The position numbers and the translations under genes are program-made. 64,000 nt of DNA. Source: Clostridium tepidum. Lineage in GTDB: Bacteria > Bacillota > Clostridia > Clostridiales > Clostridiaceae. Position 1 is the stretch's first letter; each line of letters begins with the position of its first letter. The stretch spans positions 18,531 to 82,530 of the forward strand of contig NZ_MRAE01000011.1 of the NCBI RefSeq assembly GCF_002008345.1, read 5' to 3'. The notes beneath the pieces were generated by a model that saw nothing but the letters and a program-made list of their open reading frames with translations, did not search any database and was not told the origin of the DNA. This document shows positions 8,923 to 18,343 of the stretch, one piece after another.

Positions 8923-10362
8923 CTAATAAATCTTAAGGTCTTTTACATCCTTTATTTGACTTTTAAATATTAATGGCTCTACTTTATAGTTATTCCCAGA
9001 ATCTGTATATTTTATATAGATATTTTTTTCTAAAGCTTCAATTTCTGATATAAATTGTATTTTATTTTTCTCTATATAGTCCTTATACCTTTTATTTAAT
9101 TCTATATATATGTCCTTTATCTCTCTCATATTTAAAATATTTATTATTTCATTTCTAATTAGTAGCTTCATATAATTAAAACTAACTATGGATCCTTTTC
9201 CATTACAAGATTTACAAGGCTGTTCTATATAATCATATATGGTTTTCCCTTGCCTTTTTCTAGCTATTTGAACCAAATTTAATTGTGTAAATGGATATAT
9301 AACAGATTTATTTTTATCTCTTTTTAATCCTTGCCTTAATTTATCTAAAACTCTTTGTTTAAGATTTTCATTATTCATATCTATAAAATCTATTACAATA
9401 ATCCCATTTAGATTTCTTAGTATAATTTGATTACAAATTTCTTCTGCCGCTTCCATATTAGTGTTAAAAATAGTTTTCTCCATTGAATTTCCCTTTACAT
9501 TTTTACCAGAATTAACATCCACTACATACATTGCTTCAGTTTTCTCTATTATAATATAACCTCCACAATTTAAATAAACCTTTTTATTTCTAAGAGATAG
9601 TATTTCTTTTTCTATAGAATAATAATCTAAAAGATTTCTTTCGCCTTCATAAATATTTACCTTTATCTTATCTTCTTTATACTCTTTTAAAAATTCATTT
9701 ACATAATCATAATCTTCTCTAGAATTTACATATATTTTTGATATATCATCATTTAATTTATCCCTTAATACTTTTCCCACTATTCCTCCATTTTGAAATA
9801 GCATACATGTATTAATTTTATATTTAGATTTTTCTATTAAAGAATTATATATATTAGTTAATCTTTTTATTTCATTATTTATATTTTCTATACTTGTATT
9901 TATAGCTTCTGTTCTTATTAGAATTCCTATATTTTTAGGTTTTACCATATTATTATATATTTCTGTTTTCACTTTTTCATCTTGTATTTTCTGAGAAAAT
10001 GTAATTTCGTTATTTAAAGTTTGAAGCACTGTATATCTGCCTGGTATACTTATAGCATTAGTTACTTTAGGTCCTTTTTTATTTAAATCCTCTTTAACAA
10101 CTTCTACTAAAATATAATCACCTTTTTTTATATGAGTATTGTTAAATTTTTTATCTAAATATAGATAAGCATTTTTATTCCACCCTATATCTACAAAAGC
10201 ACTTTTTATAGCAGGAATTATATTTTTAACCATACCTACATAAATCTCACCTACTTGAGGAGATTTATTATCTTCTTCTATATATAATTCTTTTATATGG
10301 TTATTTTCTCTTAAAACTATTCTTACATTTTCTCTTTGCCTTTCTATAAATATTTCTTTCAT
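8923..10362 (-). CDS. rng: Ribonuclease E/G family endoribonuclease
   Basis: Single-strand endoribonuclease for rRNA and mRNA processing. Domains: N-terminal S1-like fold (about residues 30-110, GEIYVGMV), RNase E/G catalytic core with YVVDVNSGKN and VIDFIDM supplying metal-binding Asp residues, and the zinc-link CKSCNGKG near residue 390. The frame extends to a GTG at 10374 that abuts the GGGAAG site; the ATG at 10362 (479 aa) fits better. Immediately upstream of the L21 operon, a common clostridial order. Confidence 0.92.
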   Translation of the reverse strand: MKEIFIERQRENVRIVLRENNHIKELYIEEDNKSPQVGEIYVGMVKNIIPAIKSAFVDIGWNKNAYLYLDKKFNNTHIKKGDYILVEVVKEDLNKKGPKVTNAISIPGRYTVLQTLNNEITFSQKIQDEKVKTEIYNNMVKPKNIGILIRTEAINTSIENINNEIKRLTNIYNSLIEKSKYKINTCMLFQNGGIVGKVLRDKLNDDISKIYVNSREDYDYVNEFLKEYKEDKIKVNIYEGERNLLDYYSIEKEILSLRNKKVYLNCGGYIIIEKTEAMYVVDVNSGKNVKGNSMEKTIFNTNMEAAEEICNQIILRNLNGIIVIDFIDMNNENLKQRVLDKLRQGLKRDKNKSVIYPFTQLNLVQIARKRQGKTIYDYIEQPCKSCNGKGSIVSFNYMKLLIRNEIINILNMREIKDIYIELNKRYKDYIEKNKIQFISEIEALEKNIYIKYTDSGNNYKVEPLIFKSQIKDVKDLKIY

Positions 10363-10429
10363 TATTAAAGGCACTTCCCTTCTTTAGGTAAAAAAATTGT
10401 TTATCCGATAATTGCTTGCTCTAACAATC

Positions 10430-10502
10430 CCCTCGCACTTTGTGAAAGCCATTAGCAGCAAGTCTCAAATTTATCGCTCTCTGCTTTTTAAAAGTGCGAG
10501 GG
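10430..10502. repeat. GC-richer inverted repeat, possible structured RNA or mobile remnant
   Basis: Perfect 12-base arms at 10430-10441 (CCCTCGCACTTT) and 10491-10502 (AAAGTGCGAGGG) enclose about 49 bases with a second smaller pair (AGCAG / CTGCT). The base composition is clearly higher in GC than the surroundings. It lies in the rng 5' region, so it could be leader structure for rng or an inserted foldback element. Confidence 0.5.
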
Positions 10503-10544
10503 AAATTCAACTATGCCCTTTGTAATAATTTTAAAATTTACAGG

Positions 10545-10583
10545 TAATAAAAAATTACCTCTGAAGCTAAGAACTCTGTTTAT
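10545..10583. repeat. Dispersed 39-bp repeat, copy 2
   Basis: Matches 7566-7604, ending in AAGCTAAGAACTCTGTTTAT. It overlaps the last codons and stop of the DUF2344 gene and contains half of a small hairpin (AGGTAAT / ATTACCT, 10542-10559). Confidence 0.55.
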
Positions 10584-11293
10584 ACATACATAGCATAATC
10601 AGAAAGAGCTACTAATTTATTTTTATATTCTCCATATATCTCTTGTCTTTCTATATCTACAAAACTATTTTGTTTTACATCAGATGTATTTTCTTTTATA
10701 AATTTAGCTAGAAGATCTGCCGAAAGATTTTTTATACTTCCACAGCTCACTAAGGTATTTATTTTTAATAGATTATCTTCTATAACATAATCTATTTTTT
10801 TAACCATAGGCCTTATATTTATATTTTTACTTCCTTTTTTGCCTTTTTTAATTATATCCCAATTATCCATATTTAATAAGTTTTTTAACTCATGTTCTAA
10901 TTTTTTTGTATTATTATATTTTATTTGTATTATATATTTAGCTGCAGCCACTGCCGCCATAGCTTTAAACACTTTTTTATTTGGACCTTCTTTTAATTTT
11001 ATAGCTTTAAAATATTTTATACCTGAAGGTGCAGTTCTGTTTAATTTATCTATAATTACATTCTCATTTTCTTCCTTTATAAATGATATATCCAAGTACT
11101 CACCTTTAGAATAAATTCCTACTGCTAAAGGCTGAGCTAACGACATAAGTATATGAGGATTAAATCCTTTTGAATACTCTACAGGCAAACCACTTCTTTT
11201 AAAGTTTCTTTGTAAAGTTCTTTGAAGGTCTAAATGAGATATAAATTTTATATTGCCTTCCTTTGAAAATTTAATTAAATATCGCACCTTCAA
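10580..11293 (-). CDS. DUF2344 / TIGR03936 radical-SAM-linked protein
   Basis: Member of a family always found beside or fused to a TIGR03960 radical SAM protein; no reaction is established. The start VRYLIKFSKEGNIKFISHLD and the conserved RSGLPVEYSKGFNPHILMS define the family. Its 237 residues are typical. The gene overlaps the end of the radical SAM gene by 23 bases, indicating translational coupling. It sits upstream of rng, as in many Clostridia. A role in RNA modification is only a guess from context. Confidence 0.85.
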   Translation of the reverse strand: MKVRYLIKFSKEGNIKFISHLDLQRTLQRNFKRSGLPVEYSKGFNPHILMSLAQPLAVGIYSKGEYLDISFIKEENENVIIDKLNRTAPSGIKYFKAIKLKEGPNKKVFKAMAAVAAAKYIIQIKYNNTKKLEHELKNLLNMDNWDIIKKGKKGSKNINIRPMVKKIDYVIEDNLLKINTLVSCGSIKNLSADLLAKFIKENTSDVKQNSFVDIERQEIYGEYKNKLVALSDYAMYV

Positions 11294-13121
11294 AACACTC
11301 TCCTTCTAACTTAATATTCACTCCACAATTTTTGCACCCCTGTCTACAATCTGGAGTTAATTCTGCTTTTTTAGCTCTTTCGTTTTCTTTTATTAAAAAT
11401 TCTTTAGAAACTCCTGTATCTATAAAATCCCATGGAAGTATTTCATCATATTCTCTTTGTCTATAAGCATAGAAATCTCCATCTACATTACATTCTTCTA
11501 AAGCTTCTTTCCATATATTAAAATTGAAATATTGATTCCATCCATCAAATCTAGCACCTTTTTCAAAAGCTTTTATTAAAACATCACAAAGTCTTCTGTC
11601 TCCCCTTGCAAATATAGCTTCCATATAACTTACTAAAGATTCATGCCAGTTATAAGTTATTTGTTTGCTTTTTATAGCCTCTCTAACAGTCTCTATTTTT
11701 TTTCTTACATCTTCCATAGTATCTTGCGGTGCCCATTGAAATGGAGTAAATGGTTTTGGTACAAAAATAGATGTACTTACAGTAACCTTAAGCCCTCTTT
11801 TTCTTACTTCTTTTGGAACTTCATAATATTTTTCTACAACTTTTTGTGCTAGCTCTGCTATGCCTACAACATCTTCTAAAGTTTCATAAGGTAAGCCCAA
11901 CATAAAGTATAATTTTATAGTAGACCATCCTGATTCAAAAGCACTTTTTACTGAATTCATCAAATTTTCTTCTGTTACACCTTTATTTATAACATCTCTC
12001 ATTCTTTGGCTTCCTGCTTCTGGTGCAAAAGTAAGTCCTGTTTTTCTAACCTTTTGTATTTCTTTTATTAAATCTACGGAAAAAGAATCTATTCTTAATG
12101 AAGGTAATGTTACTCCTACTTTACCTTCTTTATGTCTTTCTATCATCGAAAACACAAGATTTTGTATATCTGAATAATCACATATACTTAAAGAGGATAA
12201 TGTTATTTCATCATATCCTGTACTCTTTATTAATTTGTCAGATAACTCTAATAGCCTTTCTGTTTTCTTTTCTCTTACAGGTCTGTATATCATCCCAGCT
12301 TGACAAAATCTACATCCTCTTGTACAACCTCTAAAAGTTTCTAAGACTATTCTATCATGAACTATATCAGTATAAGGCACAACAAATTTATCTGGATAAA
12401 CTACATCATTTATATTATTAACAATAACTTTTTTCACTTTTTTAGGAACATCTTCATATAAAGGTTTAAATTCTTTTATTGTATTATCTTCTTTATAAGT
12501 AACCTTATAAAGAGAAGGTATATATACTCCTCTTATCTTAGATGCTTCCCTTAAAAATTCTTTTTTCTTACCTTTACCCTTATATTTTTTATATAAATCT
12601 AATACATCACTGTTTAATTTTTCTCCTTCACCTAAAACAAAGATATCCGCTATATCATAAAGTGGTTCTGGATTATAAGCACAAGGTCCTCCACACAATA
12701 CTATTGGTTCTTCTTCTCCTCTTTCAGAAGCTCTTATAGTAACCCCAGCTAAATCTAACATATTTAAAATATTTGTATAACTCATTTCATATTGAAGAGT
12801 AAATCCTATAAAATCAAAGTCTTTTATAGGATCTTTACTTTCTAAACCATATAATGGAATGTTTTCTTCTCTCATTATTTTTTCCATATCTGGCCAAGGT
12901 GCAAAAACTCTTTCACAAAAAGTATCTTTTCTTTCATTTGCTATGTAATAAAGTATTTTCATACCTAAATGGGACATTCCAACTTCATAAACATCTGGAA
13001 AACAAAATGCAAATCTTATATCTATATCTTTTAAATCTTTATTATAAGAATTTAATTCTCCCCCTATATATCTAGCAGGTTTTTCTACTCTGAATAGTAC
13101 ATCATCTGATATTCTGTTCAT
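11271..13121 (-). CDS. TIGR03960 B12-binding-domain radical SAM protein
   Basis: A radical SAM enzyme of unknown substrate. It has an N-terminal cobalamin-binding-like region (about residues 25-190, VGMSHLGMKILYY), the [4Fe-4S] motif CTRGCRFCQAG near residue 270, and a C-terminal Cys cluster (CRQGCKNCG). A TTG one codon earlier is possible, but GAGGAGG spacing favours the ATG at 13121 (616 aa). Overlapping partner of the DUF2344 gene. Confidence 0.9.
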   Translation of the reverse strand: MNRISDDVLFRVEKPARYIGGELNSYNKDLKDIDIRFAFCFPDVYEVGMSHLGMKILYYIANERKDTFCERVFAPWPDMEKIMREENIPLYGLESKDPIKDFDFIGFTLQYEMSYTNILNMLDLAGVTIRASERGEEEPIVLCGGPCAYNPEPLYDIADIFVLGEGEKLNSDVLDLYKKYKGKGKKKEFLREASKIRGVYIPSLYKVTYKEDNTIKEFKPLYEDVPKKVKKVIVNNINDVVYPDKFVVPYTDIVHDRIVLETFRGCTRGCRFCQAGMIYRPVREKKTERLLELSDKLIKSTGYDEITLSSLSICDYSDIQNLVFSMIERHKEGKVGVTLPSLRIDSFSVDLIKEIQKVRKTGLTFAPEAGSQRMRDVINKGVTEENLMNSVKSAFESGWSTIKLYFMLGLPYETLEDVVGIAELAQKVVEKYYEVPKEVRKRGLKVTVSTSIFVPKPFTPFQWAPQDTMEDVRKKIETVREAIKSKQITYNWHESLVSYMEAIFARGDRRLCDVLIKAFEKGARFDGWNQYFNFNIWKEALEECNVDGDFYAYRQREYDEILPWDFIDTGVSKEFLIKENERAKKAELTPDCRQGCKNCGVNIKLEGECFEGAIFN

Positions 13122-13165
13122 CAAACTTCCTCCTCATGGTTTATCACATTATTACATTTTAACAC

Positions 13166-13219
13166 ATAAGCATGGATAAAAACAATTAAAAAAGAATCCC
13201 TAGTATTATCCATGCTTAT
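13166..13219. terminator. Inverted repeat after the SpoIVFB-like gene
   Basis: Arms 13166-13179 and 13206-13219 are 14 bp and perfect around a 26-base loop. The arms lie between the spoIVFB stop and the radical SAM start. The large loop makes it a weaker terminator candidate. Confidence 0.5.
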
Positions 13220-13233
13220 AAAAGCTTTTCTAT

Positions 13234-14085
13234 TTATTTTTTACATTTTATCTTAATAAATTCACCTATTTTTATATTTCCATGGTTTTTTAAAGCTTCT
13301 AATATTTCATTTTCATATAAAATATCTAGTGTTTTCATATTATCATCTAGTACTGTAAATATATAATATTTATTCTTATCTATAAGTGAAAGTGTTTGTA
13401 ATAGAGTATTATTGCAGTAAATAGATATATTTTCATTTTCAATATATCCTCTTTTTACAAATTTACGCCGTTTTTTAACTATGTGTCTCATAATAATATA
13501 AGCTACCCTTTCTTTCTCTTTCAATGAAAATTTTATTATAAATAAAGATATTATTCCTAAATTAAAATTATTATAACCTTTCATAAATAAAAAAATATAT
13601 AATAGCATAAAAAAAACACTTATACCAATACTAGTATTTATAGTTATTTCATTTGCTCTTCTATAAAAAATTTTAAAACATAATAAATCTCTTAGTATTC
13701 TTCCACCATCTAATGGGAGAGCTGGTATAAGATTGAATATACCTATTATCAAATTACTTTTGTATAATAAATATAAACATCTATTATTAATATTTTTATA
13801 AGCTATACAAAAAATTACCGAACAAAAAATATTAAAAACAGGTGCTGATAATGATATTAATAAATCTTCTTTAAAATTAGCATTTTCTAACTTTTCCAAC
13901 TTTAAGGATAATCCTAAAGGATAAATTTCTATATTAAATCCTGTAAATCCTAAATATCTAGCTGTTGCATAATGTATTAGTTCATGAACAAAAACAACAG
14001 AAATTGATAATAAAAAACTACCTTTATATCCTAAATAAAATAAAAATATAATATAAGGAATGAAATATTTATTTACTTTTATCAT
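13234..14085 (-). CDS. spoIVFB: SpoIVFB-like M50 intramembrane metalloprotease
   Basis: Site-2-type protease. SpoIVFB cleaves pro-sigma-K in the membrane around the forespore. The zinc motif HELIH lies in the second hydrophobic segment (VFVHELIHYATARY), and the third ligand region is NLIPALPLDGGRI. Several membrane helices cover about residues 1-190, then a cytosolic tail. 283 residues is normal for the family. The M23/SpoIVFA-like gene immediately upstream supports the sporulation assignment. Confidence 0.85.
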   Translation of the reverse strand: MIKVNKYFIPYIIFLFYLGYKGSFLLSISVVFVHELIHYATARYLGFTGFNIEIYPLGLSLKLEKLENANFKEDLLISLSAPVFNIFCSVIFCIAYKNINNRCLYLLYKSNLIIGIFNLIPALPLDGGRILRDLLCFKIFYRRANEITINTSIGISVFFMLLYIFLFMKGYNNFNLGIISLFIIKFSLKEKERVAYIIMRHIVKKRRKFVKRGYIENENISIYCNNTLLQTLSLIDKNKYYIFTVLDDNMKTLDILYENEILEALKNHGNIKIGEFIKIKCKK

Positions 14086-14139
14086 TTTTGTCTCTTAGAA
14101 CTTGCTTACATCTACTACGATATTCACTATACATTAATT

Positions 14140-14925
14140 TTATTCCCTTATACTACTAAAAAAATCTTTAGGATTTTTATTTTCTCCCATATAAATTACT
14201 TCAAAATGGATATGAGGTCCTGTGCTTTTCCCAGTATTACCACTTTCAGCTATAGTTTTGCCCTTTTTTATTTTTTCTCCTTTTTTTACCTTTATTTTGT
14301 TTAAATGAGCGTATTTAGTTTCTATACCTTGTCCATGATCTAGGATTATATACTTCCCCAATTCTTTATCTTCTCCACATTCCTTTACTGTTCCATTAAA
14401 GCTTGATAATACTTCTGTATTTTCCTTAGCATCTATATCTATTCCTTTATGAAAAACTTTTTTCTTACTTACAGGATCTTCTCTTTCCCCATATGATGAG
14501 GTTATTTTACCACTTGCAGGCAATATAAAATCGTTACTTATTATTTCCTCTACAGTCTTTTCACCTGTAACTTTTGATTTAAAAGTATCTATATGTTTCA
14601 AAAATTTATCTTCTAAAAAGTTCACATCTAAATCTTTAGCTTTATTAATTACTTTTTTATAATCATAATTTTCATTTACTATTTTTTTAGAATAATTATA
14701 AACCATCTGAGTTTTAGGATTAGAAAAAGCTTTTATACCCAAAACAAATATTAACAATAGGAGTACTCCTACTAAATCTCTAATAATACGCTTTTGAAAA
14801 AAACTACCATTAAAATTTCCTCTCTTATTATTACTTCCTCCACATATATAATTATTATTTCTTAAGTTAGTATTTTTTCTATTTTTTAATGAATTATAAT
14901 ATTCTTCATATTGAGAATTATACAA
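14140..14925 (-). CDS. spoIVFA: M23-domain protein, SpoIVFA-like
   Basis: A membrane-anchored protein with a LytM/M23 domain. SpoIVFA holds SpoIVFB in a complex and inhibits it until a mother-cell signal arrives. A helix at about residues 45-65 precedes a linker and the M23 domain from about 135 (SSYGERED, HKGIDID, AHLNKI, GPHIHFEV). A GTG at 14934 overlaps AGGAG, so the TTG at 14925 with eight-base spacing is favoured. An ordinary M23 peptidase is the alternative; the pairing with spoIVFB decides. Confidence 0.78.
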   Translation of the reverse strand: MYNSQYEEYYNSLKNRKNTNLRNNNYICGGSNNKRGNFNGSFFQKRIIRDLVGVLLLLIFVLGIKAFSNPKTQMVYNYSKKIVNENYDYKKVINKAKDLDVNFLEDKFLKHIDTFKSKVTGEKTVEEIISNDFILPASGKITSSYGEREDPVSKKKVFHKGIDIDAKENTEVLSSFNGTVKECGEDKELGKYIILDHGQGIETKYAHLNKIKVKKGEKIKKGKTIAESGNTGKSTGPHIHFEVIYMGENKNPKDFFSSIRE

Positions 14926-14934
14926 ACTAATCAC

Positions 14935-15144
14935 TCCTATAATACTTTTATATTCTTATTTATATTGAATTATATACATATTTATTACTTTAAAAATTTT
15001 ATAAGATGAATAAGTACTATAACATTCTACCTTTCACTGCATATGCATTCTATACAATTTAGTTATGGCAAAAAATTCCTATAAATCAAAAAAACTTTGT
15101 TTATGTAAACAAAAATTATTAATTTTTTGTCCATGCTGTTCATA
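14935..15144. other. Gap upstream of the SpoIVFA-like gene
   Basis: About 210 AT-rich bases between the M23 gene start and the terminator of the collagen-like gene. No open frame or RNA was recognised; it should hold the promoter of the spoIVFA-spoIVFB pair, but no convincing hexamers were identified. Confidence 0.4.
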
Positions 15145-15188
15145 TTAAAAACAAAAGGCTATTGACAAAATATGTTTATCAACAGCCT
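15145..15188 (-). terminator. Terminator of the collagen-like gene
   Basis: Arms 15156-15165 and 15179-15188 pair (with one G-U) and the minus transcript continues into a U-rich tract (15145-15155). It lies 38 bases beyond the collagen-like stop. Confidence 0.75.
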
Positions 15189-15225
15189 AATTATAAGTTA
15201 AAGTTGATGGGTACTTGTTAAAGAT

Positions 15226-16692
15226 TTATGCAATTCTAAAAATAACAAGTTGGACCACATCAGGATCTGATAAATTATTTATACTTCCAGATATAGTTAT
15301 ATCTCCAGATGATTTATTTACTATACTAACCTCATCACCAGCTGTTAGTTCAAATATTCCTCCACCACTTACTTGTTGAGTTTGAATACTAGTATTATCA
15401 ATTCCAGCAGTATTACCACCTGTTATAAGATTATTGATTTTTATCCCAAATCCACCAGAACTACCTGCGTCTATTGCTACTGCATACCAGATAAAATATA
15501 TCCCCGTAGTTCCTATTGTAATAACATCTCCAGATATTGTAATATCGCTAGAAATTTCACGAGTTACTGTTAAAGGTGCATTGGCTCCGGTAGCTACAGT
15601 CTGAGTAGAAGTAGAATCATGTGTGGCATTTATATAAGAACTTGAAAGTGCAGGGCCAGTTACTCCTTGTAATCCTGTTGGACCGGTTACTCCTTGTGGA
15701 CCGGTTGCTCCTGTTACTCCTTGTGGACCGGTTGCTCCTGTTACTCCTTGTGGGCCAGTTGCGCCGGTTACTCCTTGTGGACCGGTTGCTCCTGTTACTC
15801 CTTGTGGACCGGTTGCTCCTGTTACTCCTTGTGGACCGGTTGCTCCTGTTACTCCTTGTGGACCGGTTGCTCCTGTTACTCCTTGTGGACCGGTTGCTCC
15901 TGTTACTCCTTGTGGACCGGTTGCTCCTGTTACTCCTTGTGGACCGGTTGCTCCTGTTACTCCTTGTGGGCCAGTTGCGCCGGTTACTCCTTGTAGACCG
16001 GTTGCTCCTGTTACTCCTTGTGGACCAGTTGAACCAGTCACTCCTTGTGGACCTGTAGCACCAGTTATTCCTTGTGGGCCAGTTGCTCCTGTTACTCCTT
16101 GTGGACCGGTTGCTCCTGTTACTCCTTGTGGGCCAGTTGCTCCTGTTACTCCTTGTGGACCAGTTGAACCAGTCACTCCTTGTGGACCTGTAGCACCAGT
16201 TATTCCTTGTGGGCCAGTTGCTCCTGTTACTCCTTGTGGACCGGTTGCTCCTGTTACTCCTTGTGGACCAGTTGAACCAGTCACTCCTTGTGGACCTGTA
16301 GCACCAGTTATTCCTTGTGGGCCAGTTGCTCCTGTTACTCCTTGTGGACCGGTTGCTCCTGTTACTCCTTGTGGACCAGTTGAACCAATCACTCCTTGTG
16401 GACCTGTAGCACCAGTTATTCCTTGTGGGCCAGTTGCTCCTGTTACTCCTTGTGGACCGGTTACTCCTGTTACTCCTTGTGGGCCAGTTGCTCCTGTTAC
16501 TCCTTGTGGACCAGTTGAACCAGTCACTCCTTGTGGACCGGTTGCTCCAGTTATTCCTTGTGGGCCAGTTGCTCCTGTTACTCCTTGTGGACCGGTTGCT
16601 CCTGTTACTCCTTGTGGGAAAATACATTTGCAACACTTCCCACATTTCTTACATCCTAATATATATATAATTTTATTACACTTACTTTTCAA
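15226..16692 (-). CDS. Collagen-like triple-repeat protein, BclA-type exosporium candidate
   Basis: 488 residues. A Cys/Lys-rich N-terminus ([10 protein letters not shown]) precedes about 35 nine-residue Gly-X-Y units built on GPQGVTGAT (about residues 29-345). The C-terminal domain of about 135 residues is rich in beta strands, as in BclA tips ([17 protein letters not shown]). Such proteins form trimeric hair-like filaments on clostridial and Bacillus spores. There is no export signal, as expected for mother-cell-assembled spore coats. Single-gene unit with its own terminator. The spore role is inferred from family resemblance. Confidence 0.88.
   Translation of the reverse strand: MKSKCNKIIYILGCKKCGKCCKCIFPQGVTGATGPQGVTGATGPQGITGATGPQGVTGSTGPQGVTGATGPQGVTGVTGPQGVTGATGPQGITGATGPQGVIGSTGPQGVTGATGPQGVTGATGPQGITGATGPQGVTGSTGPQGVTGATGPQGVTGATGPQGITGATGPQGVTGSTGPQGVTGATGPQGVTGATGPQGVTGATGPQGITGATGPQGVTGSTGPQGVTGATGLQGVTGATGPQGVTGATGPQGVTGATGPQGVTGATGPQGVTGATGPQGVTGATGPQGVTGATGPQGVTGATGPQGVTGATGPQGVTGATGPQGVTGATGPQGVTGPTGLQGVTGPALSSSYINATHDSTSTQTVATGANAPLTVTREISSDITISGDVITIGTTGIYFIWYAVAIDAGSSGGFGIKINNLITGGNTAGIDNTSIQTQQVSGGGIFELTAGDEVSIVNKSSGDITISGSINNLSDPDVVQLVIFRIA
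15656..16615. repeat. 27-bp tandem array encoding Gly-X-Y repeats, with higher-order blocks
   Basis: Units of 27 bases repeat for about 960 bases. The left (C-terminal) half is nearly homogeneous. A variant pair containing GCGCCGGTT lies at 15752 and 15968, exactly eight units apart. In the right half a GTTGAACC variant recurs at 16028, 16163, 16271, 16379 and 16514, that is 5, 4, 4 and 5 units apart. This points to repeated block duplication. Because 27 is a multiple of three, other frames are also open here; those are not genes. Confidence 0.92.
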
Positions 16693-16781
16693 ATCATCAC
16701 CTTCTAGTTTTAATAAAATAATTTAATTTATTATCTTATTAATTCTTTAATTTTCTGATATTATTCTATACTAATATAAAG

Positions 16782-16930
16782 TATGAATAATTCTGTTTAT
16801 ATGACATTTTAAATATAAATATACTTAATACATAATATGAATAATTTTTTTATTTGACATTTTAAATATAAATATACTTAATACATAATATGAATAATTT
16901 TTTTATTTGATATTTTAAATATACATAAAT
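16782..16930. repeat. 53/54-bp tandem repeat upstream of the collagen-like gene
   Basis: A unit starting TATGAATAATT recurs at 16782, 16836 and 16889 (54- and 53-base spacing), about 2.7 copies. Each full copy carries ATTTTAAATATA and, read on the minus strand, CATATTAT, which resembles the -10 of mother-cell sigma factors. It lies 90-240 bases upstream of the start codon, in the region expected to hold the promoter. The rest of 16693-17084 shows no gene. Confidence 0.75.
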
Positions 16931-17084
16931 CTTATATTTTCCTACCTGTACACTTTCATCACCTCATTTAAAAATAAACATATAATAAATAATTATTAAA
17001 AAATAGTTTTAAAAATCATACAATTATTCCTGTGTTTGATTTAAAAATTTAAAAACATTAAATTCATATTTCAAATTATAAAAA

Positions 17085-17123
17085 AGACCATCTCAAAAAT
17101 AATTTTAATTTTGAGATGATCTT
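17085..17123 (-). terminator. Terminator of rodA
   Basis: Arms 17085-17100 and 17108-17123 form a 16-bp stem on the minus transcript (one G-U pair), followed by U residues. Confidence 0.85.
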
Positions 17124-17130
17124 ATATTTT

Positions 17131-18249
17131 TTAGAAATTTATTTTTTTCCTTCTCATATTTATATTTAATATTAATGCTAAAGCAAAAAAGTTGTTTAAT
17201 GATGAACTTCCTCCATAACTCATAAAAGGAAGAGTTATTCCTGTAATAGGTACTATACCTATTGTCATTCCGATATTTTGTAATATTGAAAACATAAAAG
17301 AAGAAGTTATACCAATAGTTACCATAGATCCAAATATATCTTTTGAATTTTTTGCAGTTTTTATAAATTTATATACTAAAATTCCATAAGCTAATAACAA
17401 AATAACAGCTCCAATAAATCCCCATTCCTCTCCTACAACTGAAAAAATAAAATCTGTATGAGCTTCAGGAATATATCCTCCTGCTATTTGTGTTCCTTTT
17501 AAAAATCCTTTTCCTAAAAAGCCACCTGATCCTATTCCTATCTTGGATTGCACAAGTTGAAGTCCTGTATTTAATTCATCTGCTTCTGGATGTAAAAATG
17601 AAGTAAGCCTATTTTTCCAATATTGTTGCATTAAAGGAGAATTCCAAATAATAGCCACTAATGCAGTTACTCCAACAATACCTCCTGATATTATTTTTTC
17701 ATCCAATCCTGCCACAAAAAACATACCTAACACAGTAAAAAAGAACACCATAGTCATACCCATATCAGGCTGAATTACAATTAATATCATAGGTATAATT
17801 GCATAAAAAGCTAATGTGAAAAAATTTCTTAAATTATTTATTTCACCTTCCATATCATCCAGCTTCTTGGCTAATATTAAAATCAATGCTATTTTTGCAA
17901 ACTCTGAAGGCTGTATTGATACAGGTCCTATCTTCATCCAAGAACTTGCTCCATTAACAGTCTTTTTAAGAACTGTATCATTTAAAATAAGTAAAAATAT
18001 AGTAAACCAATAGAATATTTCGGCATAATTTTCAATAATAATATAATCAAATATTAAAACTACATAAATTATAACAAGCCCTACAATTAGCCAAATTAAT
18101 TGTTTTTCTAAGAAATATACGCCATCTTTCATATGTGTAGCACTATATATATTTAAAACACTAAAAATCATTATTGCAACAGAAATTATAATCATACCAT
18201 AGTCTAACTCTTTTAGAAGCTTCTTATTTATAAAAAATTTATCAAACAT
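17131..18249 (-). CDS. rodA: RodA/FtsW-family peptidoglycan glycosyltransferase
   Basis: SEDS polymerase that extends glycan strands during elongation together with PBP2. About ten membrane helices; the signature PFMSYGGSS is near the C-terminus and the conserved QPDMG with its Asp near the middle. A TTG at 18264 overlaps the GAGGGGGGAT site, so the ATG at 18249 is chosen (372 aa). RodA rather than FtsW is favoured by the shared locus with PBP2 and mreBCD. Confidence 0.9.
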   Translation of the reverse strand: MFDKFFINKKLLKELDYGMIIISVAIMIFSVLNIYSATHMKDGVYFLEKQLIWLIVGLVIIYVVLIFDYIIIENYAEIFYWFTIFLLILNDTVLKKTVNGASSWMKIGPVSIQPSEFAKIALILILAKKLDDMEGEINNLRNFFTLAFYAIIPMILIVIQPDMGMTMVFFFTVLGMFFVAGLDEKIISGGIVGVTALVAIIWNSPLMQQYWKNRLTSFLHPEADELNTGLQLVQSKIGIGSGGFLGKGFLKGTQIAGGYIPEAHTDFIFSVVGEEWGFIGAVILLLAYGILVYKFIKTAKNSKDIFGSMVTIGITSSFMFSILQNIGMTIGIVPITGITLPFMSYGGSSSLNNFFALALILNINMRRKKINF

Positions 18250-18275
18250 TTTATCCCCCCTCAATTACAAATATG

Positions 18276-18284
18276 ATTATACCA
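18276..18284 (-). promoter_or_regulatory. Extended -10 promoter of rodA
   Basis: Minus strand reads TGGTATAAT (TATAAT at 18276-18281), directly after the minCDE terminator and about 27 bases before the rodA start. No clear -35 is present; where it should be lies in the terminator stem. Confidence 0.5.
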
Positions 18285-18297
18285 CATCAGACGAAAA

Positions 18298-18325
18298 AAG
18301 CTATGTATAAATTTATACATAGCTT
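18298..18325. terminator. Perfect 28-bp palindromic terminator after minE
   Basis: Arms 18298-18311 and 18312-18325 are fully complementary, with A-run and T-run flanks. It ends the minCDE transcript and isolates rodA. Confidence 0.85.
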
Positions 18326-18343
18326 AAAAAAAATCTTAATTTT

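Noticed and set aside
15656..16615. CRISPR-like regular repeat
   Set aside because: Units are contiguous, without unique spacers, and encode Gly-X-Y. No cas genes nearby.
15617..16645. Long alternative frames (SNRSN-type and LLLLV-type) across the collagen-like repeat
   Set aside because: The 27-base unit is a multiple of three, so all stop-free frames repeat without meaning. Only the GPQGVTGAT frame has a proper start, C-terminal domain and terminator.
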